Position numbers and translations under genes: made by a program. This document shows, one piece after another, positions 33,181-45,260 of a DNA stretch of 64,000 nucleotides. This DNA comes from Centroberyx gerrardi (lineage: Eukaryota > Chordata > Actinopteri > Beryciformes > Berycidae): contig NC_136010.1 in assembly GCF_048128805.1 (NCBI RefSeq), forward strand, positions 28,569,980-28,633,979, in the 5' to 3' direction. Numbering within the stretch: position 1 is the stretch's first letter; every line of letters starts with the position of its first letter. The notes below the pieces were generated by a model. The model saw nothing but the letters and a program-made list of their open reading frames with translations, had not been told where the DNA came from and searched no databases.

Positions 33181-34920
33181 ATACCCTATTTTTTTATGCG
33201 GGAAACATCTTTGACTATTTAATTGCTCATTCCTATTGCATTTTGCTGTTTTAAGCCACAAGTTAGCTCACTCTAATCTTAGCTGCTATCATATCTGAGG
33301 GGAAAAGAGTGGGAAATCATCACAAAATTGTAGTGATATATTGAAAACTGAGCTATGGTAGATGTGCAGATGCAAATAATTTGATAAATTTACAATGTCA
33401 TATGTTCAAGATAGTTTGATCAATGTTCATCAAACTAAAGACAATTGATGTCTGGACTCTCAAGATGATGTCTGTAAAGCCATGTGTAAATTGTGGGGCA
33501 CTAATACAGTTATAATATTCTTTCTGAGGCTTTCAATATGGGTTGGACTATCACCTATGACCTATCACTTGTCCCTTTGTTTTGTTTGTGGTTGTCCTCA
33601 GGGCTTTAGAGCATGAGATTGTGAGTTCAAGTTCCTGACATGTTGTGATCCTTTTGAAGTTTCATGAATCAACACTAAATCACATAAAACTCAAAGCAGG
33701 TGTTTGACGTCATCTGCCAATGGCAAAATACCTGATTTGGCATCACTGATTGGGGTGAGGCCAAAAGTTTCAACCCATAGAGAGCAGTGCAGCAGCAGTT
33801 TCCTGGCTTGTGGTTTGGTATTGATTTATTAGTTAATGGAGAGCTCTACAATGTTCTATAAAGTGGTTAACACTGTCAATCATCGGCTGCAGTATCACAA
33901 TACTTCTCCCTTTACTTAGTTTCTCCTCAGTAAAACTGTAGCAGGTGTTTGGCTCAGTAGGTAAAGTATCAGCCTTTCATCTGGAAGGTTGTAGGTTCAA
34001 GTCCAGGCTTGTCCTTTCTGGTGCCATTAGTTGGCAAGAACAAGGGCCATGTTTTCTAATAGAAAGTTTGGCCACTGTGAATAACTTCAACAATGTGGTT
34101 GCAATGATAAATTTGACAGAGGTCACAGGCCAACACAAAATTTGTCATAACTAACAGTCTGTGTGTCTGTCTGTATACTGTCTGTAATGTTTTGTCTATC
34201 TGTCTGTCTTTTTAAATTGTGCTGTTTATATTGCTGGTGCTTTGCCTTATGATGTTCACCGACTGGAAGTCATAGTTCAGCCTCCTTTTCATTTACCACT
34301 CAGTCACTGGATATAGAGGACTGAAAAAGAAAAAGTGGTGTGGTCAACTTTCTGAAAGTATGTTTTCTACAGCGTATTCAGACAATAAAGCTTGGAGAAA
34401 ATTTGGGTCATGTTTAAAAATGAAATAGATAAAATAGAACTGTAAGATTGTTCAGGCTCCATGTGACACTTATCAGTTTAATATTCTAATTCAAAATCTA
34501 AAATAGAAAAATGGAAACTTTAGTACAATATTCTAAAATTTGTTGCCCCTTTTTTTCTCCAATTTTCTCATTTTTGTTTCTCAGTTTGAAGAGGAAAATT
34601 CTCTGACCTTTCAGTTAATATTTCCATTTTCAACTGATTTGATGCAACTCGCTCCCCAAGTTATGAGCCCATCCTTAGTTATAATAATTTCTATTAGTCG
34701 TCCAATACCAGATACTGTGTGTGCAATTTGCCAGCTGTCAATCAAACTCAGAGGAGGGTGTTTATTCTCAAAGCAGGAAACTTTTATTCACACAAAACAA
34801 TAATATACAATAAATTATTATTATTATCGAGCATTCATGAATTTCAGAGGTGAGTTTCAGAATTGAGTTGGATATTAATGGGCAGGGGTGCAGTCATGAC
34901 GTAGTGAACTGATCAGTTAA
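33181..34920. other. Intergenic DNA with tRNA-like promoter boxes
   Basis: No coding exon is seen. At 33946-34006, TTGGCTCAGTAGG and GGTTCAAGTCC resemble the A and B boxes of a tRNA gene, and GAGTTCAAGTTCC near 33623 is a second B-box-like site. No acceptor or anticodon stem forms, so this is more likely a tRNA-derived SINE remnant than a tRNA gene. Confidence 0.4.
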
Positions 34921-34924
34921 TTGC

Positions 34925-34953
34925 TGTGTGTGTGTGTGTGTGTGTGTGTGTGT
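34925..34953. repeat. (TG)n microsatellite
   Basis: About 14 TG units in intergenic DNA between the LINE and the Harbinger-like element. Confidence 0.95.
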
Positions 34954-35153
34954 CTAAGAGAGAGAAAGTGTGTGTCCCTGTGCATATGCATGTAAAAGCC
35001 TATATGTCTCACCCTGTTGCATATATAATGTGCATGTATGGCCTATTGCTGCTTTGTATGGTGACCTCAGAGTAGAAATGACCAGAAACACACATTGTTG
35101 CAGCCATATAAGAAAGACACAACATGTTTCATACAGCACAAGGCCAACACTCA

Positions 35154-36600
35154 GGGGCAAATTCACAAAGAATGGATTGCGGCCGCTAATAGCACCATGA
35201 ATTGCGTATCATTTGCAACCGCTATTTGCTCCGTCTCAAGGACCGATTCACAAAAGATATTGCACTAATGATATGCCAGCGCAAACACGCCCATAACCTG
35301 TTGCAACTGAGTGCAATTTGCCCCTGTTTTGCGTCTGATTGCAAGTATCAATGTGGCAAAGTATAAATGTTGCCTTAGAGAAAAATGAATTTTTTAGACC
35401 GCGAGCTGCAAGTCCTGACGGACGAGGTGCAGAGGCATTCCTCAAAACTTCAGGCAAGAAATTTAACCGGGACTGCGAGATACCATATTTGGGATTTAAT
35501 ATCCCAGTCTGTCAGTAATATCCCACCTTCAGACTGCAAAAGAAGATGGCATCATTTGAAGCGGAAAACAAAGGAGAATGTAGGGGAGCTTTATTCATTT
35601 ATTTTTCATGGCACAATTGCATCCTGTCACTGCATCCTTTGTTTGTCATTGCATCTCACTGCATCCCAAAATAAACTAGAAGGGCACTCGGAGAGTGCCC
35701 TTCTAGGCCAATTCAGTCTTCTATGATATGCAAATGTGCAAGTGCAACCAATATACAGATCCACTCCAAAATTTAATGGGTTCTTCCTTGGCCCATGGTA
35801 CACCCTTCCACCAAGTTTCATGAAAATCGGGCCGGTAGTTTTTCCGTAATCCTGCTGACAGACAGACAAACAAACACACAAACAAACGCACCGAAAACAT
35901 AACCTCCTTGGCGGAGGTAATAAATGAGTTTGAGCGGGGCTGTCCATCGTGCTGGATCTTTAGGCCAAAATAAAGCCCACTGTGCTGACTAGTGAGATAA
36001 GTGAAAATATTTTCAGAGTGAGAAATTGAGTTGTATTGATTGTTTGGTTGTACTGATTTATTTGCTTTTGTTTGTGAAGCAATCTGTGTTAAAGTTCTAT
36101 AATAATAATGATGTCAAAATATTATTTACAGACTGTATTTACAGACAATTTTATATTTTAGGTCACACAAAGGTGGAATTGTTGCAGAGACATTTGCAAG
36201 GTCAATTCAATTCAATTCTCAGTTAAATCAACAAGTGATAAAGTCTGGGCGTGACACCCCTTATAAATGCGCTTCAGTTACCACCAACTCTCTGAAGACG
36301 CTAATAATTTCACTTTAACTGCGTGTGGCAATTAGCGCCGACCTTTGTGAATTGGACTGTTTTTGCAATGAGGCTCATTTGCATAGAAAGGGGCCAATTT
36401 TGCGCCAAATGTATGCATATTACCTAATTTAAATACGTGCAAATAGCACAGGAGCACCGAGACGCTATTTGCGTGGCAGCGCAGTTAGCGGTGCATTTCA
36501 CCCTTTGCGAGTGCTTTGTGAATTACACGGTTTCTTTTTGTCTTATTTGCACAGGTTTAGCGTCAGCAAAAGCCGCGCAATCCTTTTGTGAATTCGCCCC
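35154..36600 (+). mobile_element. PIF/Harbinger-like element with Myb-like ORF
   Basis: The ends are GGGGCAAATTCACAAAG and, reversed, GGGGCGAATTCACAAAAG, flanked by a 3-bp duplication TCA (35151-35153 and 36601-36603). Three-base duplications and a GGGC-type terminus fit PIF/Harbinger. An ORF from 35385 begins MNFLDRELQVLTDEVQRH and contains W-x(n)-CKRRWHHLKRKTKEN, a Myb/SANT-like DNA-binding helix pattern as in the second protein of Harbinger elements. No DDE nuclease ORF is present. A second repeat is nested at 35677-35925. Confidence 0.75.
35677..35925. repeat. Nested short repeat ending in GACAGACAAACAAAC
   Basis: It starts with a 13-bp inverted repeat (TAGAAGGGCACTC / GAGTGCCCTTCTA, 3-nt spacer) and runs through CCAAGTTTCATGAAAATCGG to GACAGACAGACAAACAAAC and CCTTGGCGGAGGTAA. 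This layout is a widespread fish interspersed repeat, inserted here in the Harbinger-like element. Confidence 0.6.
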
Positions 36601-36715
36601 TCAGAGTGCAGAATGTCGAGAAGTGTCGCTGAAGACAGGAAATACAGGAAGTAGCATAGAAAACACAGGAAGTGAGGGAATGGGGGGCTTATGGCGGGGA
36701 CGTCAGGTTCCCTCT

Positions 36716-39700
36716 CTAGATCTTGATCTCGGTGCGGAAGGTCTGTACGTGCTCGTGTTTGGCCGGGTGCCGGCGCGCCCGGACTGTCAGGGTCCCCTCG
36801 GCGCCCAGTGATGACGTCACTGAGGTGGGGTCCACGTCCTCAGGTAGTTGGCACTTGTGGGTGAACGTGTTCATCACCGTACCGTCCTGGGCCAGCTGTC
36901 AGAGAGGATATTATATGATAAAGGGCTTGATGTATTACTAAAGACAGAAGGAGCAGATGCATAGATCAGAGGTTCTCAAACATCAAATGTCACAGACTCC
37001 CAAATAGACACACATTAGGCAACAGACTCCTATTTGATAAGATTTAATCCCAGGGACCCATATGGGAGAATTTTAGTTGTTAATTTAGTATTGAATTGTA
37101 GAACTGTCTACACTGTATGTGGGGAGATGATAGTGGTGAGAGTGAAACCCATGGTGAGAATAGTCATTTTAAGACATTCTCTAATTGGGATAATTTCTTG
37201 TGAATTAAATTATACTGAAATTTAACTATGCCTCATTTTGCTGGGGAACCCCTGGAACCCCTTGGAGCCCCCTCAAGGACCCCAGACCCCACTTTGAGAA
37301 CCATTGGCCCAGACTGAACTGGGCTGGACAGAATTTTCTGAACTTCTGAATTTGAACACAGAAAATACAGATTTTTCTTAAGTATTCCCGTGATAAAGTC
37401 ACAATTTTGACAAGAGAATGTTTAAAATCAGAGAAGAAGAAAGTGTATCCATAAGCCTACAGAATCCCAATGAATCCTAGCTTTGACAGAAAACAATTTA
37501 ACAGTGGAGTCTTTCATTTGTAAAATCAGGAGTTCAGTCACAAGAAAGGCCAGACATTTGATGGGGGCCTCCCAATTCAACTACATGTTATTTTCACCAC
37601 TTATGGAGCCCTCTGCTTACGTAATTATTCAAAATCAAAGGGAAGGCTGCCCACTGATTGATGTTTTTGTTTTTACTGTGTCTGGGGTGAAACTGGACAA
37701 ATTTGCAGCCTTGGTTTGGCCAATTAAGTTGTATTCTATTCTGTCTTCTATTCACCTTTTCTGCACGGACTTCAATCTGGTTGTTGGAGGTGGTGACGAT
37801 GACATCCTCAGGGGAGAAGTCTCGGACATCCACCGTGAACTGGTAAGAATCCCCCAGAGTCTTGATATTTCCAGCTGCACCTGAAACCACCACAAGATGA
37901 GGACAGATCTCAGACCAGAGGAGGAACCATTCACATACTGGCTAGTGAGGATTCATTCACTGATTACTTGTGGGCAGGCAGAAATTTCAATACCTGCGAG
38001 TGTTGATTTATTTCGGATTGGTTACAATCTCGTTCCTGCCACACACTGCTTTAAAGGAATACACAAAGTTTTTGGGAGATTGGCCTTTTAGTCAACATAG
38101 TCATTAGCTGATGAGAACATAGACAACAAAATCATCTATATGTCCCCGGTAGATCATGGCTCTGGTGCTCCATGCTAACACTTTAGTATATACTATGCTG
38201 ATGAGAGTAGGCTCTATGCTAACACATTAGCATACACTATGGTGATGATAGTAGGCAACTAGCATTATCCAAAGTCAGAAGACTGACCTTCTAGTAATAA
38301 GCGTTGTAGCGGTTTTAATTTTATGGCCTGTAGATTCATTATTATTAAAAATTTAAATATTATTAACGCAATATAGCTGATGTAGCTAGGTGTATTTTTG
38401 GAAGGATTTCATGTGAACAACCACGTATTCATCAGCTGCGCAGTGATTTTAGCTGTACAAAGTCTCCCATCACCCACCACCTTCACCTCCTATGGAAACT
38501 TGTAGTTCAAAACAGGTTATTTTTACATCATATTCCATGTAAATTTTTACCAAACTTCTACACAAAACTGCCAGACTTGGCAGATTAAGATTACTGTAAC
38601 TACCCTTCAGTTTTAGAGCCGCTACAAATTCTCATTTTCTCACATGAGAAAATGCTAGTTACCTACTATCACTCAACATAGTGTATGCTAAAGTGTTAGC
38701 ATGGAGCCTACTATCACTCAACATAGTTTATGCTAAAGTGTTAGCATGGAGCCTACTATCACTCAACATAGTGTATGCTAAAGTGTTAGCATGGAGCCTA
38801 CTATCACTCAACATAGTTAGTGTGCTTGCCGTAGGCAGAGCACACTCTTACTATCTTGCATACTTATTATTAGTGTGCTTGCCGTAGGCAGAGCACACTC
38901 TTATTATCTCACATACTTATTATTAGTGTGCTTGCTGCAAGCAAAGCACACTCTTATTGTTACTGTCGGCCATTTTTATTATTATTTTTCCGCCAAAAAG
39001 TTTGGCACGCTACTCCTCCTACAGTTTTTACAGTACATACACATGTGAGACATCAAAACGTGCGGCCCATTGAGGAATCGTGTGCTATTACTTTTCTAAG
39101 AGATGCATCATAAGGTTTTTGAGATATTAAGGATTAAATGCCATTTTGGAAGCAATACACACACATTGTAAAGTGAGAACCATGTGGACTCAATTATAGG
39201 ATCACAGAGCCAGAAATTTAAGTTTCGTTTTCCACAGGATCACAGAGCCAGATATTTAAGTTTCGTTTTGTCCGCCATCTTGTTTCTCCGCACAGTAGCT
39301 GAAGCTAACTGAAGCTAAGGTAGAATCAGATCAGTATGGATGTATTTGGACTTTTATTCTGTATATTAAAAGTCTACTGCAGAGTTTTTTACCGGCTGGC
39401 TTGATGCATTTAGGACAGAGGGGCCGTTTACCGGCTGGCTTGATGCATTTGGGACAGAGGGAATCGCGCTGCGGAGATCGGGATGTACGTTAGCACGCAG
39501 TAGCTGAAGCTAACTAGCAAGCAACAGTAGCATGAGCTTACTAGGCTATACAAATGAAATGGTCGAGCTCATTCATGTCAGTGCTTCGACACAGCCAGCA
39601 GATGGCGACAGAGACCATGAGTTCCCCACATGGGCTGGCTTGATGCATTTGGGACATTGTAAAAGGATGAGAACCTGAGAACCGTGTGGACTCAATCACA

Positions 39701-42700
39701 GGATCACAGAGCCAGGAATTGAAGTTTGGTTTTGTCCTTGTTTCTCCGCGGAGATCGGGAGGCTCCCACACAGTAGCTGAAGCTAAGGTAAAATCAGATC
39801 AGTATGGATGTATTTGGACTTTTATTCTGTATATTAAAAGTCTAGTGCAGAGTTTTTAATGGCTGGCTTGATGCATTTGGGACAGACGGACGGATCGGGA
39901 GGTACGTTAGCTGGTTTCTCACACACAGTAGCTGAAGCTAACTGAAGCTACGGTACACACACAGAGTATGGTGGTTTCTGCGTGTCGGCCGACGCTTAAC
40001 GGAGCTTCTCACGAGCTCAGTGTTTAAGCTAGAGCGGAGCTTTTTTTATTAGCGGAAACTAGACATCCAGACGAATACGTAGCTACCAGCCATGTTATGT
40101 AACATAGCTCCAAAGTCGGCGAAGTTTTTGACAAAGGTAAATGGGCATGACTATTTTCAAACGGGTCCCTTGACCTCTCACATCAAGATATCTGAATGGC
40201 TCATTATAACCGCAAGAGTCTTAGCTTTACAGCCATATCTGACATATGTCAGCTACATAGGGTATATGAGCTCCAGGGTACTAAAGACACAGTGTTCTGC
40301 ATGCAGTGAAAAGATGTTATTCTCGCCTTTTTTTCTTTCCCTATTTCTGCACACTGTGGTACCTAAACAGTCATGGAATTGTAGAAATTGGGCATGGCTA
40401 CAAAGCTGAGACTCTTGTGAATCCAAAGAGCCCAATTGCATTCATGTGTGATTAAATATGGCCTCCTAGTAACCATTTCAATGTGATGACAGCATTTTTT
40501 AAAACTTGACCTTACTGTATAAAATGACATGAAATGAAATGGTCGAGCTCATTCATGACAGTGCTTCGACACAGCCAGCAGATGGCGACAGAGACCATGA
40601 GTTCCGCACATGGGCTTTCTGTCAGCCTCGGCGCCGACTTTGTGATGCGTTTAGGATCCTTGGAAAGCTGGGAATCTGTAGTTTCGTTCGATACCAAACA
40701 TGTTGCTGTGCAGTGATGAGAAAAGTTTCCCAGTGCCTTTGAATGCAACTGGCTCTGTTTACTGAGTCTAGTCTGTCAAAATGCTAACAACTGCAATGCT
40801 GCACCGCTTAGCAAAGCTAGTGAACGCCAAGTCTAAGGGCAGGGGCATTGCAAGGGCGGCAAGCACACTTAAATTTTCTTTAGAAAATTTAGCCTTTTCT
40901 AGTTTATGCTAAAGTGTTAGCATGGAGCCTACTATCACTCAACATAGTGTATGCTAAAGTGTTAGCATGGAGCCTACTATCACTCAACATAGTTTATGCT
41001 AAAGTGTTAGCATGGAGCCTACTATCACTCAACATAGTGTATGCTAAAGTGTTAGCATGGAGCCTACTATCACTCAACATAGTTTATGCTAAAGTGTTAG
41101 CATGGAGCAGAGGAGCCAACAATCTACCGGGGACAAATGGATGATTTTGGTGTCTATGTTCTCATCTCCCAAAAGCTTGCCCTATTCCTTTACAGTATTA
41201 TATTTTAAGCAAGATAAACTACCAAGAATTTCTCTTTCTGCTTTCTTGTTACTTTTGTTATATGAAACCTTTATGCCTTTATGTTATCTCACAACAAGAT
41301 GAGATACAGTGAAACTTGAATGATCTCTATGGGGAAATTTGTAGCAGTAAATAGTAATAGGACACTACGGTGGCCCTGAGGGTCAAAACACCACAACAAT
41401 TCACAAAAGACAACGACATTTCACAAAACACGACATTTCACAAAACACAACAATATTTCACGACATTTCACAAAATGTCATTTCACAAAACAAATTAACA
41501 TTTCACAAAACACAACATTTCACAAAATGTCATTTCACAAAACAAATTAACATTTCACAAAACACAACAACATTTCACAAAACACAACAACATTTCACAA
41601 AACAAATTAACATTTCACAAAACACAACAACATTTCACAAAACACAACGGCAAAAGAGAAAACATTTCAACATTTCACAGAAAACAGAAAAGGTAGGTCC
41701 TTTCTTTGTTGGTACTGATTGGATGTATTCATTGTCACTCAAGGTAACAGGAAGTGGGACCAGAGCAATGGTTCTGAGAGATGCATTCCGCTGGTTCAAA
41801 TTACTCTAACAGAAAATAATGCTTCCGGCGTTTAGCCTTCAAAATAAAAGCGCGATATTTTAAACATGTATAAATACTGTTTTAAACCAATTACTTTGTA
41901 TTTAATCGTCAAATTCAAAAAGTGAACACCCATATTAATGTTTGATGTCAAAATAATAATGAAAAATGCTATAATATGTGCCATTTTTAACTATAAATGC
42001 TGCATATATTACACTTTCTTACATTTTTTACTAAATTGGACACTGTACAGTTTACCTTTTAGTGTAACTGCACAAGTTCTATGTCAAAACACTCCTGCAG
42101 ACCTGAACTTTCACACACACTAATATTTAGGCCCAAATGGTTTAAGAAAAGTCATGACAGGCCCTCAAAGTCAGCCATACTCTAACACTGTGACATTTGT
42201 AGAAAAAAGTATCTAAGACACACATTTGAAACACACACAATCATCTCAAGTCTTTTTCCAGTTTTTAATTTTACTGGTTTCAATGGCAGGTGTGACTGAA
42301 AAAAAGAAATGGGACAAATTAGATATAAATACATAAATAATAAATACACAGCTTGGACCTAAATGATAGTGTGTAGAGAAAGTACAGGTCTGTTAGAGTG
42401 TTTTGACATAGAACTTGTGCAGTTACAATGAAAGGTAAACTGTACAGTGTCCACTTTATTCTACAAATGTCACATTATTACAGTATGGCTGACTTTGAGG
42501 GCCTGTCATGACTTTTCTGTAACAGCTTGGGCCTAAATGTTGGTGTGTAGTGAAAGTACACATCTGCAGGAGTGTTTTGACATAGAACTTGTGCAGTTAC
42601 TCTAAACTGTACAATGTCCAGTCAGAAATATCAAAAAGTGTAATACATGCAGCATTTGTAGTTAACAATGGCACATAATATGGCATTTTTCATTATTATT

Positions 42701-43795
42701 TTGACATCAAACATTAATATGGGTGTTCACTTATTGAATTTGACGATTAAATACAAAGTAATTGGTTTAAAACAGTATTTATACATGTTTAAAATATCGT
42801 GCTTTTATTTTGAAGGCTAAACGCCGGAAGCGTTATTTTCTGTTACGTAATGTGATTTGAACCAGCGGAATGCATCTCTCAGAACCATTGCTCTGGTCCC
42901 ACTTCCTGTTACCTTGAGTGACAACGAATACATCCAATCAGTACCAACAAAGAAAGGACCTACCTTTTCTGTTTTCTGTGAAATGTTGAAATGTTTTCTC
43001 TTTTGCCGTTGTGTTTTGTGAAATGTTGTTGTTTTGTGAAATGTTAATTTGTTTTGTGAAATGTTAATTTGTTTTTTGAAATGTTGTGTTTTGTGAAATG
43101 TTGTGTTTTGTGAAATGTTGTGTTTTGTGAAATGTTGTTGTGTTTTGTGAAATGTTGTGTTTTGTGAAATGTTAATTTGTTTTGTGAAATGTTGTTGTGT
43201 TTTGTGAAATGTCGTGTTTTCTGAAATATTGTTGTGTTTTCTGAAATGTTGTGTTTTGTGAAATGTTGTGTTTTGTGAAATGTTGTTTTGTGAAATGTTA
43301 ATTTGTTTTGTGAAATGTTGTTGTGTTTTGTGAAATGTTGTTGTGTTTTCTGAAATATTGTTGTGTTTTGTGAAATGTTGTTGTGTTTTGTGAAATGTCG
43401 TTGTGTTTTGTGAAATGTTGTTGTGTTTTGACCCTCAGGGCCACCGTAGGATACAGCGGAGAAAAATAGAATACAATATTCTTACACAATCCAATGTATT
43501 GTCTGGCCAGTGACAACTGTCAGTTACCAGCAGCTGAGCTCAGGAAAAAACGTGACAACATATGACTTAAGACGCATGCCACCAAATTGGAAATGACTGT
43601 GTGTGTGTGGCATCGACTCTTACTTAACATATGCAGGCTACTTTGGTTACATGACGTCATCCCCACTGTGTGTGCGTGTGTGTGTGTGTGTACCCCGGTC
43701 ACCGAGCAACCATCTGGTCATTCCTTATGCAGGCGTCATTGCAGTCATTCCCAATGTGTGAAGTCACACTGCTGGCAGTGAGTCCGGCATTCTTG

Positions 43796-43826
<31 letters not shown>

Positions 43827-44696
43827 AGCTTTTCCTCGAGCTACACCCACCCTCCAGGTTCCTCTCCTATACACCTATGGGCATTCCAACCGTGACACCA
43901 AAATAATCTCTGCCCTCCTGACACGTGGAGGTACATGGACTCTGTGTCCTATTGAAAGTTCAGGTGTCACACATGCATTCACACATTAGTGTGCACCAAT
44001 AGTGAACCTGCAGAATGCTTCACACCAGCTCCACACATTACTGAGCCACAGGATGAGCACTATAAAGTGAAATGTTTGCTGATCTTTATATAACTCAATA
44101 TGTGCTGTAAACACACGTCTAAAAAAAAACAAGAAAACAAAAAACAGTACCTTGATTTCTAGAAAAGTCCAGCCTCACCATACCTTTTCCACCTTTTTCA
44201 CATTTTTGTTGCCCCATCAAAGCGCATCTTGTTTACATTCCTGCTCACACACACACTTGCCTTTTATATACTCATGTCTGCCTAGCTGAAATGTCTTTCA
44301 TTTTCATAGTAGTTGAATGACAAATCTACTGTTTAAGCAAATTTGTCACTTCAAACTACAGTTTCTACAGTTTTATCACCACTTTATGGACAAAAGTGTC
44401 ACACTGAACCGGAATCGCTGCCAAGCAGAGACATCCATCTACTGTACAGTCAAAGCTGTCACTTCAATCTGCAGCGTCTGTCACTTTTATCACCACTTTA
44501 TGTCCAAAAAATGTGCTGCTGACTTACTGGAGAATCCCAAGGCGTCGCTCCCAGGCCTCATGAAGGAGCCAAAATCCTCAGCGAACAGTCCGCGGCTCTT
44601 CTCCATGTATGGGTTACCGGAGGATGAGGATGAGGATGAAGACGTCTGGTGGAAACTGCGCTCCGATCGGTAGGCAGAAGAGTTGGTCAGACTCAT
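36716..44696 (-). CDS. hspb7: Small heat-shock protein B7 (cardiovascular sHSP), 3 exons
   Basis: Hspb7 is a small heat-shock protein of heart and skeletal muscle that limits protein aggregation and acts at the sarcomere. Exons in transcription order: 44528-44696, 37756-37880, 36716-36895; they join in phase and give 157 residues plus stop. Exon 1 encodes [17 protein letters not shown], a run of eight Ser, and [18 protein letters not shown]. The run and FGSFMRP are hallmarks of HSPB7. Exons 2-3 encode the alpha-crystallin domain ([59 protein letters not shown]) and the C-terminus TFRTEIKI. Intron 1 is unusually long (6,647 bp) because of two repeat complexes. The gene lies head to head with clcnk, as in human, about 7.1 kb apart by coding ends. 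Identification is secure. Confidence 0.97.
36965..37308 (+). mobile_element. Diverged hAT MITE related to the copies at 22.8 and 23.3 kb
   Basis: It begins CAGAGGTTCTCAAACATC and ends near ACTTTGAGAACCATTGG. The internal TTCTCTAATTGGGATAA..TTCTTGTGAATTAAAT and GGAACCCCTGGAACCCC match the zbtb17-intron copies. It lies in hspb7 intron 2. Confidence 0.7.
38673..38818. repeat. 45-bp tandem repeat, left block (3 units)
   Basis: Units of ~45 bp (ATGCTAAAGTGTTAGCAT followed by GGAGCCTACTATCACTCAAC) are nearly identical. Each contains the inverted repeat ATGCTAA-AGTG-TTAGCAT. The same unit is repeated at 40901-41105. Confidence 0.9.
38819..40875. mobile_element. Element inserted in the 45-bp array
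   Basis: The left side shows three ~56-bp units beginning TAGTGTGCTTGCCGTAGGCA with an internal inverted repeat (AGTGTGC..GCACACT). The right side ends CGGCAAGCACACTTAA, the reverse of the left start. Two ~85-bp internal segments are direct repeats (39556-39640 and 40532-40616, both with GAAATGGTCGAGCTCATTCATG). No intact ORF is present. It divides the 45-bp array into two blocks. Confidence 0.6.
40901..41105. repeat. 45-bp tandem repeat, right block (about 5 units)
   Basis: Same unit as 38673-38818, more copies. Alternating GTGTATGC and GTTTATGC variants suggest the array grew by duplication of two-unit blocks. Confidence 0.9.
41365..43449. mobile_element. 2.1-kb fold-back element with subterminal minisatellites
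   Basis: The ends are CTACGGTGGCCCTGAGGGTC and its exact reverse complement. Next to each end is a minisatellite (ACAACATTTCACAAAAC units at 41395-41690, inverted at 42970-43432). Then come ~500-bp arms that are reverse complements with few differences (from AAAGGTAGGTCCTTTCTTTG to GACAGGCCCTCAAAGTCAGC). The centre (~42230-42440) holds one extra partial arm segment. There is no ORF. No certain target duplication was seen. It lies in hspb7 intron 1. Confidence 0.85.
43797..43827. repeat. (GT)n microsatellite in hspb7 intron 1
   Basis: About 15 GT units with one GC. A shorter run lies at 43666-43690. The rest of 43450-44527 shows no coding exon or transposon end. Confidence 0.9.
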
Positions 44697-44984
44697 GGAT
44701 GGCCCGAGAGCGCCGGGTAAGGTGGGAAGGCAGAGGAGGAGAGTGAAAGGAGAGACGAGGGAGGAAGAGAGGGAGGCGGAGGGAACGGCTCCGGCAGTCT
44801 CACTTAGTTTACTGTGAGGCTTAGCTGTAGAAGTAATGGCTCGACCTTTTTGTTCACCCTCTTCTTTCGGCTAAGTGTGTTTGGTTATGCCTGATTATGT
44901 GAGATGCTTTCCCTATTACCTATTCCCACTGACTTCTCTATGTGTGTGTGTCTGCAGCCACTCACCCACTGCTCTTATATATTG

Positions 44985-45027
<43 letters not shown>

Positions 45028-45260
45028 GTGAGTGTGTTGTTGGTGGGCATGTGTGCGCACAGCTCATTGCATTTGGGAAAGGGTAATAGTGAGCTATATT
45101 TATCACGAGACACATACAGAGAGAGAGAGAGAGATGGTCTGTGGTCGGAAAAGTTCTGGCCGATGAAGGGCTTGAGGTTAAGAGAGGGAGAGAGAGAGGG
45201 GATTTGATAGAGAGAGGTAGAGAAAGAAGGGGGGCGGGGTGGAGGGGGGGTTAACAGTTG
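44697..45260 (-). promoter_or_regulatory. Upstream region of hspb7
   Basis: The 560 bp upstream of the hspb7 start contain TATATA near 44976-44981, a (GT)n tract at 44987-45024, an MEF2-like site CTATATTTAT at 45093-45102 (one mismatch to consensus) and GA-rich runs at 45118-45134 and 45181-45230. The MEF2-like site fits muscle expression of hspb7 but is a single weak match. The transcription start is not known. Confidence 0.35.
44987..45024. repeat. (GT)n microsatellite upstream of hspb7
   Basis: 19 GT units about 290 bp from the hspb7 start codon, between the TATATA sequence and the MEF2-like site. Confidence 0.95.

Larger units (their letters stand above)
38048..41192. mobile_element. MITE family C, copy 1, expanded by satellites and a nested element
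   Basis: The left end TTTAAAGGAATACACAAAG..TTTTTGGGAGATTGG and the right end CTCCCAAAAGCTTGCCCTATTCCTTTA are inverted. Inside, TCCATGCTAACACTTTAG near the left faces ATGCTAAAGTGTTAGCATGGA near the right. A compact relative lies at 59255-59840 and a partial one at 62205-62330. This copy is 3.1 kb because it contains a 45-bp tandem array and a further ~2-kb insertion. Confidence 0.65.

Noticed and set aside
33942..34012. Possible tRNA gene with A-box and B-box-like sequences
   Set aside because: No acceptor stem, anticodon arm or terminator can be drawn; a SINE remnant explains the boxes better.
38681..41144. Apparent 15-residue repeat protein (units like [15 protein letters not shown]) in two blocks
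   Set aside because: The 45-bp DNA unit is a multiple of three, so it stays open by chance; it derives from a MITE palindrome and has no initiation or splice context.
43298..43516. ORF with repeated TFHKTQQ units
   Set aside because: Translation of the minisatellite at the right end of the fold-back element.
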